DNA of 5,296 nt from Acholeplasmataceae bacterium (GTDB lineage: Bacteria; Bacillota_I; Bacilli_A; Acholeplasmatales; Acholeplasmataceae). The stretch spans positions 2,039 to 7,334 of the forward strand of contig JAQVBA010000049.1 of assembly GCA_028690555.1 (NCBI GenBank). Direction: 5' to 3'. Positions 1-5,249 of this stretch are shown piece after piece (the first letter of the stretch is position 1; every line of letters starts with the position of its first letter). The position numbers were made by a program, and so were the translations under genes. The notes below the pieces were generated by a model. It had not been told where the DNA came from. It did not search any database and saw only the letters and a list, made by a program, of their open reading frames with translations.

Positions 1-31
1 CAGTGCACTTCATTATTTTAGAAGTGCACTG
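1..31. repeat. Perfect 11-bp inverted repeat at the window edge
   Basis: The arms are CAGTGCACTTC (1-11) and its exact reverse complement (21-31), separated by a 9-base A/T loop. Each arm contains the self-complementary octamer AGTGCACT (2-9 and 23-30), so the block is a palindrome made of palindromes. It begins at the first base of the window, so it may extend further left. It lies about 33 bases downstream of the helicase stop codon. It could be a transcript-end hairpin, a replication-origin element or a protein-binding site; the sequence does not decide between them. Confidence 0.8.
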
Positions 32-63
32 ATAATATTTGAAAAATAGATAAAGGTAATACT

Positions 64-2031
64 CTAAGTGCCTTTAAAAATATCTGACTTATTTTTTGTT
101 CTGCAATTGAAATATCTCACTCCATTACTACTCTTATCATTAAATCCGTGTACTCTCATTGCATTGAAAAGCCGATTCTTCTCAGCTCTTGTTAAGGTTT
201 GTTTAGTGTTACTTCCAATTCCACTCTCACTATATCCAGGTGTATGAATGATGGTCAAACCAACTGGAATATCATTCTTTCCACACCAACCGATATACAA
301 CTCTTCAAGCAGATTTCTTGTAAGTCTTTGATCCGGACTCTCCCCGTTTGTTTTCTCAAGATAAGTTGTAATGAAGGTTGTATATTCAAAACCCGCAAGC
401 AATTCACTTTGAGTAGATCTGCAGTAATCAGGAAGAGGGTGTAATCCTTCTTTGCCACTTTTACTATCTTTGATATATTCTCGTAATTGATCAATTATCA
501 TTGAAAATATCTCATCTTTTTCCTGGAGAAGCTCATCTTTAAAATTCTTATTCTTATCTTCTTCAGTGAATTTATGTAGGAACGGTATTGTAAGCAGCCT
601 CCGGAGAAGTGCCTCGTCGGGATCTTTGTCAAATCGTGGAAGTTCGTTAGTAACTCCAATAGGTGTACAGATAATGGCCTGTTTTTTTGACTTGGAATAA
701 ATATCCCTGAATCGTGAGGTAAAGGCATCACCTGTTAATGATTTTATTGTATCCTGGCTAATCCTACCTCCGTTACGGGTGTTCTCGTCGTCTGATGCTT
801 CAGAGAACAAAAGAATCCTTTTTGGGAGAGCATTGTATATCCCGGATGTTGGCCGATCTTCTCCACTGACATAGATCTCTTTTATACTCGCTTCTGCAAG
901 CTGCTCCCCTAATACTTCACGAAGGACATCGACAGTTGTTGATTTCCCATTGCTCCCAGTTCCCCAAAGGAAGATAAAGATCTGTTCTGGATTTGCAGGA
1001 TACAATAAATAACCTAACATCCTGAGAAAAAATCTTCCAGTTTCAATCATCCGGAGTGTTCTCTCCTCATCAGATATACCGAGTGTGATATTATCCGTAA
1101 ATATTGCTTTTAAATGATCAGTAAATATTTTAGATTTTTTACCTGGAGTATATTTCCTATCAATGTAAATCGTTGGATATCTCTCTCTCAGCTCTTCACA
1201 ATCCCATATTTCATATATTTTTCCTGTTTTACAATCTATTGCGCCATTTTCAAATGTTATGAGAATTGGATCAGTATTCTTCTCCAAATTAATCCTCATT
1301 GTAGATCCCTCTATCATCTTCCTCATTGATTTTTGTTGTGAGTAGTTCATACTCTTATTTGCATGATTCTGGATACTACTAAATACTGCTCTCAATTTAG
1401 TATTTTCAGAGTCATTATTTGATTTATTTTCCCAATATTTCACTTCTTCCTTGATACTATTTCCAATGAACCTAACTACCTTCCCTATCTTTTCATCTGC
1501 AAATTCCCAATGATTCTTTTCCCAAGAGTACCATTTTTCCTCATCTCCAGCATAAATCAGGTATCCCTTACATTCTTCTTCAAATCGAATTGCGTTTCCC
1601 TCATCATTCAGGGAATTTAACACCTTTTCCTCATTAATGAGATGTTTCCTTGTCATAAATTCCCGTTCCCAAGGGGGGAGATCATTTCCAGTAGGATTTA
1701 AACATCTGAGTAAGTAATCAGAAGGTACATTACCCTCTTTCAATGGTTGACATTCATACAGTACCTCCCATAAATCATATCTGGATTTACCATCAGTTGT
1801 AAAGTGGTGGATTATTTCCCCTCCCCTTTCCAAGATCCAGTGATAAAGATTGATTGAAAGTTCTGTTTTAGATAAATCTCCATTAGAGAGGGGTTTTTCT
1901 TCGGCAGCCTCACAAATTATCCTGTATTCTCCAGGTAATTCTATAGGATCTATTTTATCAGCTTCAATCTTGTTTGATATTACTTCTCTTTCAGTTGAGG
2001 GGTGGTTATGATCCGTTAATGTCTCTGTCAT
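64..2031 (-). CDS. D5/P4-family superfamily 3 replicative helicase (annotated as 'phage/plasmid primase' type)
   Basis: This is a probable replicative DNA helicase of the integrated element, acting as a ring-shaped AAA+ motor at its origin. A D5_N-like region starts near residue 155 (WYSWEKNHWEF, 167-177). The SF3 core follows: Walker A GTGSNGKST (357-365; DNA 937-963), Walker B ending ILLFSE (406-411), the motif C region with TNELP (461-465), and a likely arginine finger at R477/R478. The C-terminus (about 550-645) resembles the winged-helix tail of P4-type proteins, with an RLFNAMRVHGF stretch near 620. The first 150 residues show no primase motif I recognise, so helicase activity is supported and primase activity is not. 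The start is chosen for its ATGA overlap with the gene upstream and the SD GAGGGGGG (2036-2043). It is the last and longest gene of a five-gene operon. The full length and intact motifs suggest a functional protein. Confidence 0.93.
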   Translation of the reverse strand: MTETLTDHNHPSTEREVISNKIEADKIDPIELPGEYRIICEAAEEKPLSNGDLSKTELSINLYHWILERGGEIIHHFTTDGKSRYDLWEVLYECQPLKEGNVPSDYLLRCLNPTGNDLPPWEREFMTRKHLINEEKVLNSLNDEGNAIRFEEECKGYLIYAGDEEKWYSWEKNHWEFADEKIGKVVRFIGNSIKEEVKYWENKSNNDSENTKLRAVFSSIQNHANKSMNYSQQKSMRKMIEGSTMRINLEKNTDPILITFENGAIDCKTGKIYEIWDCEELRERYPTIYIDRKYTPGKKSKIFTDHLKAIFTDNITLGISDEERTLRMIETGRFFLRMLGYLLYPANPEQIFIFLWGTGSNGKSTTVDVLREVLGEQLAEASIKEIYVSGEDRPTSGIYNALPKRILLFSEASDDENTRNGGRISQDTIKSLTGDAFTSRFRDIYSKSKKQAIICTPIGVTNELPRFDKDPDEALLRRLLTIPFLHKFTEEDKNKNFKDELLQEKDEIFSMIIDQLREYIKDSKSGKEGLHPLPDYCRSTQSELLAGFEYTTFITTYLEKTNGESPDQRLTRNLLEELYIGWCGKNDIPVGLTIIHTPGYSESGIGSNTKQTLTRAEKNRLFNAMRVHGFNDKSSNGVRYFNCRTKNKSDIFKGT

Positions 2032-2483
2032 GTATCCCCCCTCTTTGATCGTGAATTTGTGCTCCGTTTACTATTGTCACTAGGATTTTTACCCTCTTTA
2101 TAATAGGAAATCTTAGGCATATCATAAGGTTTAAGCCTGCGTGCAATCTGTATGATCCATCCAGGGACTTCTCCGGATGAATGAATCTCACCTGAGTGTC
2201 TTTCCCATCGTCCGCTTGTATTCAATATTTCTTTGAAGTCCTCAATGGTGCATTTTATCACTATGTCCATATCCGGAAATGATCTAATGACTCTCCCTAA
2301 CACATAACCCATTGATTTATTCCAGATCCATTCAATAGTCCCCCCGCCGTATTTTTGAGCTACATCATTGTAATACAAGATACACTCCTGTATCTCTGCT
2401 TTTAACCGTGGGTCTGTTCTACGGTATGGTCTTCTCAGGGGTTTGTACGGTTTTTCCAGAGAATGAGAATAATCGGGCGTCAT
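2028..2483 (-). CDS. Hypothetical protein, 151 aa, fourth gene of the replication operon
   Basis: I do not recognise the family. The N-terminus is basic and proline-rich (EKPYKPLRRPYRRTDPR, about 10-26). A probably folded middle follows, with tryptophans and hydrophobic segments (GGGTIEWIWNKSMGYVLG, then a mixed helix/strand pattern to about residue 118). The last 25 residues are polar and basic (NSKRSTNSRSKRGDT) and look disordered. There is no signal peptide or membrane segment. The basic ends would suit nucleic-acid binding, but that is inference. The start is well supported: GAGGTGA (2488-2494) is a seven-base match to the archaeal anti-SD and sits 4 bases before the ATG, and the ATG overlaps the previous gene's stop as ATGA. 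Its stop overlaps the helicase start in the same way, so it is probably made together with the helicase. It may be an origin-binding or helicase-loading partner. Confidence 0.8.
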   Translation of the reverse strand: MTPDYSHSLEKPYKPLRRPYRRTDPRLKAEIQECILYYNDVAQKYGGGTIEWIWNKSMGYVLGRVIRSFPDMDIVIKCTIEDFKEILNTSGRWERHSGEIHSSGEVPGWIIQIARRLKPYDMPKISYYKEGKNPSDNSKRSTNSRSKRGDT

Positions 2484-2848
2484 GTTCTCACCTCTCCGGA
2501 TGCATTGTGAAAGTATCTGCTCACGTTAGCTCCGCCGCTTCTTTGGATACTTATGAAACCTGACTTTTTCAAAACAGAGCGAATTATCCCGGGTGAAAGT
2601 ATCTCTTTACGTTTTGCCCAGGTCACAGATCTACACGGTTGAAATCCCAGATTAACATACACATCGTTCAATGAAAACAGATGTGACATTTCTTCATCAC
2701 GGTATGCAGCTGCATAAGCAGCCTCCCGGATCCTCTCTTCTAAAAAATCAAAGCCTACCTCTAAATTTAAATAGAAGTTATCTAGTATTAACTTGTAAGG
2801 CTTATCTAAGCCTGGCATTTCGTTACCTTCGAGGTTGTTAACAGTCAT
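2480..2848 (-). CDS. Small protein, 122 aa, possible winged-helix DNA-binding protein
   Basis: The family is not recognised with certainty. The C-terminal half (about residues 59-115) reads like a small helix-turn-helix with a wing: a helical stretch starting LNDVYVNLGF, then SPGIIRSVLKKSGF, then a basic glycine-containing turn and strand (IQRSGGANVSRYF). That pattern is common in DNA-binding winged helices and in the tails of plasmid replication proteins. The N-terminal half contains a charged, probably helical segment (FLEERIREAAYAAAYRDEE, 35-53). The ATG lies one base after the previous gene's TAA (TAA-G-ATG) and inside the loop of a perfect hairpin whose 5' stem covers part of the GGGAGG Shine-Dalgarno site, so its translation probably depends on ribosomes finishing the upstream gene. 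Its stop overlaps the next start as ATGA. A role in replication initiation or regulation is inferred from position only. Confidence 0.8.
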   Translation of the reverse strand: MTVNNLEGNEMPGLDKPYKLILDNFYLNLEVGFDFLEERIREAAYAAAYRDEEMSHLFSLNDVYVNLGFQPCRSVTWAKRKEILSPGIIRSVLKKSGFISIQRSGGANVSRYFHNASGEVRT

Positions 2849-2860
2849 CTTAACAACCTC
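2831..2860 (-). promoter_or_regulatory. Perfect hairpin enclosing the SD and start codon of the 122-aa gene
   Basis: On the minus strand, GAGGTTGTTAA (2860-2850) pairs exactly with TTAACAACCTC (2841-2831) around an 8-base loop, GATGACTG, that holds the ATG. The 5' stem contains GAGG of the GGGAGG ribosome-binding site (2857-2862) and the TAA stop (2850-2852) of the preceding gene. A ribosome reaching that stop would open the stem and expose the SD, which fits stop-start translational coupling. A DNA-level role, as a protein-binding palindrome, is the alternative. Confidence 0.7.
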
Positions 2861-3083
2861 CCTCTATTATCAGTTGTCCTCTTTCTCTCAACAACTCAGC
2901 GCATAATCCATAGAACGGATCAAGCGTTTTCAATAACTTTGGATCCGTGATAACGATCACTTCACCTCTCATAAAAACAAGAGGTTTTTTATCTTCATTT
3001 GTTGATACTCTAGTGGCGTTGTTCAGTTCCTGTTTAGCGATAGTATTGGACACGCCATTTTTTGATTTCTTTTGCATTAACAT
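2850..3083 (-). CDS. Hypothetical protein, 77 aa, second gene of the replication operon
   Basis: I do not recognise the family. The first 33 residues or so are lysine-, asparagine- and threonine-rich and look flexible. The remainder looks like a small folded unit: a hydrophobic strand (PLVFMRGEVIVITD, 34-47), a helix-like segment (PKLLKTLDPFYGLCAELLRERG) and a last strand (QLIIEG). It has no membrane segment and no zinc motif; its two cysteines (C61 and C77) are far apart. The start at 3083 is two bases after the RHH gene's stop (TAA-GT-ATG), with only a weak SD-like AAGAG before it. A second ATG at codon 3 is equally possible. Its final codons (E-G-G-C) encode the ribosome-binding site of the next gene and the 5' arm of a hairpin, so its translation probably gates the next gene. 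It sits beside an RHH protein like a toxin-antitoxin partner but resembles no toxin family I know. Confidence 0.7.
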   Translation of the reverse strand: MLMQKKSKNGVSNTIAKQELNNATRVSTNEDKKPLVFMRGEVIVITDPKLLKTLDPFYGLCAELLRERGQLIIEGGC

Positions 3084-3085
3084 AC

Positions 3086-3226
3086 TTACTCTTGTTTGAT
3101 CTTTTCAAGCACACATTTTCTAAGTAATGCTGCTCTTGATGTTCGCTCTTGATATGCGATCTTGTCAAATTCTTCAAGATCATCTTTTGGGATGAAAAAT
3201 CCAACTTGGGTATATTCTAATGTCAT
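3086..3226 (-). CDS. Ribbon-helix-helix (CopG/Arc-like) regulator, 46 aa
   Basis: This very short gene fills what otherwise looks like a gap. The 46-residue product starts MTLEYTQVGFFIPKDDLEEF and ends VLEKIKQE. It has the RHH layout: a strand at about residues 4-13 with alternating exposed and buried residues, a helix led by PKDDLEEFDKIAYQE (14-28), a short turn with T29/S30, then a second helix SRAALLRKCVLEKI (30-43). RHH proteins dimerise, pair their strands into a ribbon and insert it in the DNA major groove. The start is fixed by GGAG (3235-3238), 8 bases before the ATG. It is the first gene of the operon and adjoins a large palindrome, so it is most likely an autoregulating repressor or copy-number regulator of the CopG type. 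The DNA-binding function is well supported; the direction of regulation is inferred. Confidence 0.82.
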   Translation of the reverse strand: MTLEYTQVGFFIPKDDLEEFDKIAYQERTSRAALLRKCVLEKIKQE

Positions 3227-3234
3227 CTCACTAT

Positions 3235-3238
3235 CTCC
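3235..3238 (-). promoter_or_regulatory. Shine-Dalgarno site of the 46-aa RHH gene
   Basis: GGAG on the minus strand lies 8 bases before the ATG at 3226. It confirms that this 46-codon frame is translated, and that the minus-strand transcript has a leader, unlike the two leaderless-looking genes of the window. Confidence 0.65.
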
Positions 3239-3241
3239 TAA

Positions 3242-3290
3242 ATCATATCTTTCTAATTTCGTAACGTTATGAAATTATGAAAGCTATGAT
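3242..3290. promoter_or_regulatory. 49-bp imperfect palindrome of octamer units, probable RHH operator
   Basis: The centre lies between 3265 and 3266. The inner 22 bases (3255-3276) are palindromic apart from one base pair, and symmetry continues to both ends if one base is skipped in the left arm (ATCATATCTTTC against ATCATAGCTTTC). The right arm is two exact tandem copies of TTATGAAA (3267-3274, 3275-3282) plus a degenerate unit, GCTATGAT (3283-3290). The left arm, read on the other strand, is TTACGAAA, the shortened TTAGAAA, then GATATGAT. Tandem and inverted short half-sites suit cooperative binding of RHH dimers. The site lies between two divergent RHH genes, close to both start regions. 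Confidence 0.8.
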
Positions 3291-3302
3291 AGTAAGTACA
3301 TT

Positions 3303-3317
3303 GCGAAAGTATATAAA
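3303..3317 (+). promoter_or_regulatory. Archaeal promoter (BRE plus TATA) for the 202-aa regulator, possibly bidirectional
   Basis: A BRE-like GCGAAAG (3303-3309) runs directly into TATATAAA (3310-3317). A start about 25 bases past the TATA centre falls at about 3338-3341, essentially on the ATG at 3341, and no SD precedes that ATG; the transcript is probably leaderless. Read on the minus strand, the same box is TTTATATA, the archaeal box A consensus, preceded by GGGGAAAA. It could therefore also start the leftward operon near 3287, at the edge of the palindrome, with a leader of about 60 bases. Confidence 0.7.
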
Positions 3318-3340
3318 TTTTCCCCACAATATAATTCAGT

Positions 3341-3949
3341 ATGGCTAATGATGAGAAGTTGGAAACGGAACAAATCTCATTTAGAATATTAAAAAAGGTT
3401 CGTAGTGATATTGATGAAGCTGCAAAAGCAGAAGGAATTTCCACATCTGATTGGGTTAGGAATGCAATAGAATATTATTTCATCAATAGGACGAATACCT
3501 GTCCTAAATGTCATACATTTAATTCTTTAGATTCACAATATTGTAAAAAATGTGGTGAAAAATTATTCAATATTCCACAACGTTTGGTCAAAGAAAGATC
3601 TAAAATATTGATGGATTTTACTTTATATCAGATAGATTATTCAACTAATAAGAGTATTTTCAACTCTAATAAGGAATTTGATCCTGTTCTATTACGAAAA
3701 CTGTTTGTCGATGCTCAACAATTAATTAAGAACTGGTCTAAGAATAAAAGATTTATTGACGAAAATACAGATTATATATTACAATATGACATAGATTTTG
3801 AGTTAAAAACAGAATTAGAGGAACAAAATCATTTTATTGAGGAAATAAATTCCATAATAATACCTAGTATTACTAAGGATATAATTAGATATAAAAAAAT
3901 AATTGACGAAAATAAAGAACCTAATGAGAAAAATAATTTGGATGAATAA
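3341..3949 (+). CDS. Ribbon-helix-helix regulator with zinc ribbon and helical C-terminal region, 202 aa
   Basis: This is probably a DNA-binding regulator of the element. Residues 9-48 form an RHH domain: strand TEQISFRIL, helix KKVRSDIDEAAKAEG, turn ISTSDW, helix VRNAIEYYF. A zinc ribbon follows, with C54, C57, C68 and C71 (CPKC-x10-CKKC). Residues about 80-195 are rich in Lys, Asn, Asp, Glu and Ile and mostly helical, with no domain I recognise; they may be for oligomerisation or sensing. It diverges from the RHH-led replication operon across the palindrome, the position held by the master repressor of many temperate elements. The TATA box puts transcription start at or next to the ATG. Base composition differs from its neighbours: the 60 bases at 3841-3900 hold only 11 G/C against 31 at 4081-4140, so it may have a separate origin. 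RHH and zinc ribbon are confident; the repressor role is inferred. Confidence 0.88.
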   Translation: MANDEKLETEQISFRILKKVRSDIDEAAKAEGISTSDWVRNAIEYYFINRTNTCPKCHTFNSLDSQYCKKCGEKLFNIPQRLVKERSKILMDFTLYQIDYSTNKSIFNSNKEFDPVLLRKLFVDAQQLIKNWSKNKRFIDENTDYILQYDIDFELKTELEEQNHFIEEINSIIIPSITKDIIRYKKIIDENKEPNEKNNLDE

Positions 3950-3960
3950 CGATAATTTAC

Positions 3961-3966
3961 TTTTTT
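3961..3966 (+). terminator. U-tract after the 202-aa regulator gene
   Basis: A run of six T lies 11 bases after the TAA stop on the plus strand, in the 55-base gap between two convergent genes. Archaeal RNA polymerase commonly terminates at oligo-U without a strong hairpin, and I see no convincing stem here. Confidence 0.5.
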
Positions 3967-3974
3967 AAATCCAT

Positions 3975-3981
3975 AAAAAAA
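3975..3981 (-). terminator. U-tract after the integrase gene
   Basis: A run of seven A on the plus strand is seven T on the integrase strand, 23 bases past its TAA stop. With the opposing T6 at 3961-3966 it makes the short convergent gap a two-way terminator. This is inferred from the archaeal oligo-U pattern alone. Confidence 0.5.
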
Positions 3982-4004
3982 TAGTATTTTCCTCCACTCC
4001 CTTT

Positions 4005-5216
4005 TTATCTCCCCTTACTTCCAGCAATAGCAAGTAAGAATTGAGGATCCCCCATTATCTTCTCTCTCAGATAACTTGCGAGTAATTCGGCTGCATCTCT
4101 TGTTGCTGCTGTCAAAGGAGCTCCGCACACCTCACAGAGATCCATTGTCGGCCCGTTCACATGCCCGCATTCTTTACATTGGATGGGTTTGAGTTGCCTC
4201 TTCTTTGGCTCCTCCTCCTCATCAATATCAATCCCGTTGAGAATGGCCATACTCCTCTCCAAATCGTTGTTCGTGAGATGTTGGTATGTTGCAAGCATGT
4301 TTGTATTCACATCTCCCCAGCAGATCAATTTTATTTGACTCTCTGGAAGCGGGGGCTTTGCCTGGAGAAGATGTGTGATCCGTGAGTGTCTGAAAAGATG
4401 CGGCCATACATCTTTTTGGATCCCGGCCTTCTTGGCAATAGTCCTCATCTGTTTGGCAATGGCAGCTCTTGTCATAGGTTTTTTACTTCGATTGATAAAT
4501 ACTAAATTATCCGGATCTTTTACTCCGGGGTATTCATTTATCCATTGAGCATAGTAGGGCTTGGAAACAACAAGAGGGATATACCGAGGTTTACCGGTTT
4601 TTTCATTTGTGTTGATCGTACAGAATTTATCCGTTACCTTCACATCACGGAATCTCAGATTACCGATTTCTCCAACCCTCAGAGCTCCTTCATACATTAT
4701 CCAGAACATAGCGCGATCCCTGGCAGTATGGCAGCTCCCTAAGAAAGACCCTATCTCATCCTCAGTAAGAATATCATCAGCTGTTACTGTATATCTATCA
4801 TAGGCCGGTGTTTTGATTGCATTGAGTTTGCGGAGATCAAGAGAGATCCGGTCATTCTCAGCAAGCCAAATGAACATTCTCTTTGCCATACGTACACGAT
4901 CTGCAAAGGTATTCTTAGAATATCTTAGGGTTCCGTCTGGTTTTCTGGCGTTCTGGATCTTGTTGGGTATGGATTGGATATCAACTAAGGTACATTGGAG
5001 ATAAGAGGGGTGAAAATCAAAGTTCCCGACCAACATAATAATCAGTTTGTAATATCTTCCTGGAGAGAGGTTTGCAGATACTTCTGCCATATATTGATCA
5101 ATCAGTTCTTTATCGGTTATAGTTATTTTTCCAGATGCCAAGGCAGCCGATAGATGATCCTTGGCCATCCTATAGTAATACTCAGGGGGGTTGTAGAAAT
5201 TAATATTTTTAGACAT
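4005..5216 (-). CDS. Tyrosine recombinase (integrase) with C-terminal zinc ribbon, 403 aa
   Basis: This enzyme catalyses site-specific integration and excision of the element by a phosphotyrosine DNA intermediate. The N-terminal part (about 35-130) is a helical core-binding domain. The catalytic domain (about 150-320) shows R180 in GALRVGEIGNLRFRDV, the beta-hairpin lysine at about K206 (EKTGKPRYIPL), the HLFRHSRITHLL box with H273 and R276, and nucleophile Y311 in MLATYQHL (codon 4284-4286). The usual HxxR second histidine/tryptophan position falls in ICWGD, as W300 or D302. After an acidic linker (DEEEE) comes a zinc ribbon, C347, C350, C361 and C364 (CKEC-x10-CEVC), then a helical tail; this extension is known in archaeal integrases. 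All catalytic residues seem present, so it is probably active. It is transcribed alone, near one end of the element. No SD precedes the ATG, which fits the promoter-derived leaderless start. Confidence 0.95.
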   Translation of the reverse strand: MSKNINFYNPPEYYYRMAKDHLSAALASGKITITDKELIDQYMAEVSANLSPGRYYKLIIMLVGNFDFHPSYLQCTLVDIQSIPNKIQNARKPDGTLRYSKNTFADRVRMAKRMFIWLAENDRISLDLRKLNAIKTPAYDRYTVTADDILTEDEIGSFLGSCHTARDRAMFWIMYEGALRVGEIGNLRFRDVKVTDKFCTINTNEKTGKPRYIPLVVSKPYYAQWINEYPGVKDPDNLVFINRSKKPMTRAAIAKQMRTIAKKAGIQKDVWPHLFRHSRITHLLQAKPPLPESQIKLICWGDVNTNMLATYQHLTNNDLERSMAILNGIDIDEEEEPKKRQLKPIQCKECGHVNGPTMDLCEVCGAPLTAATRDAAELLASYLREKIMGDPQFLLAIAGSKGR

Positions 5217-5241
5217 TATAATTGATCGTTTGCCGAAATTC

Positions 5242-5249
5242 TATTTAAA
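5242..5249 (-). promoter_or_regulatory. TATA box of the integrase gene
   Basis: TTTAAATA on the minus strand is centred about 29 bases before the integrase ATG at 5216, which puts the expected start site within a few bases of the codon: a leaderless or nearly leaderless message. A CGAAATT (5234-5240, plus strand) lies between the box and the start. The box is AT-symmetric enough to work rightward too, but no gene is visible in that direction. Confidence 0.55.

Noticed and set aside
1114..1329. Open frames on the opposite strand of the helicase and integrase genes (for example 1114-1329, 4161-4385, 4561-4803)
   Set aside because: They lie wholly within well-supported genes, have no SD or TATA placement, and their products are low-complexity shadows.
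3132..3153. GCTCTTGAT occurs twice, 13 bases apart
   Set aside because: Both copies are inside the 46-aa RHH coding sequence, in different reading frames, and no third copy follows; two copies are not an array.
3158..3181. GATCTTG / CAAGATC inverted repeat
   Set aside because: Only 7-bp arms with a 10-base middle, fully inside the RHH gene and explained by its codons (D-L-E, K-I).
2850..3226. RHH antitoxin plus 77-aa toxin pair
   Set aside because: The order and size fit, but the 77-aa protein has no motif of RelE/ParE, MazF, VapC or HicA that I can see, and it continues directly into replication genes.
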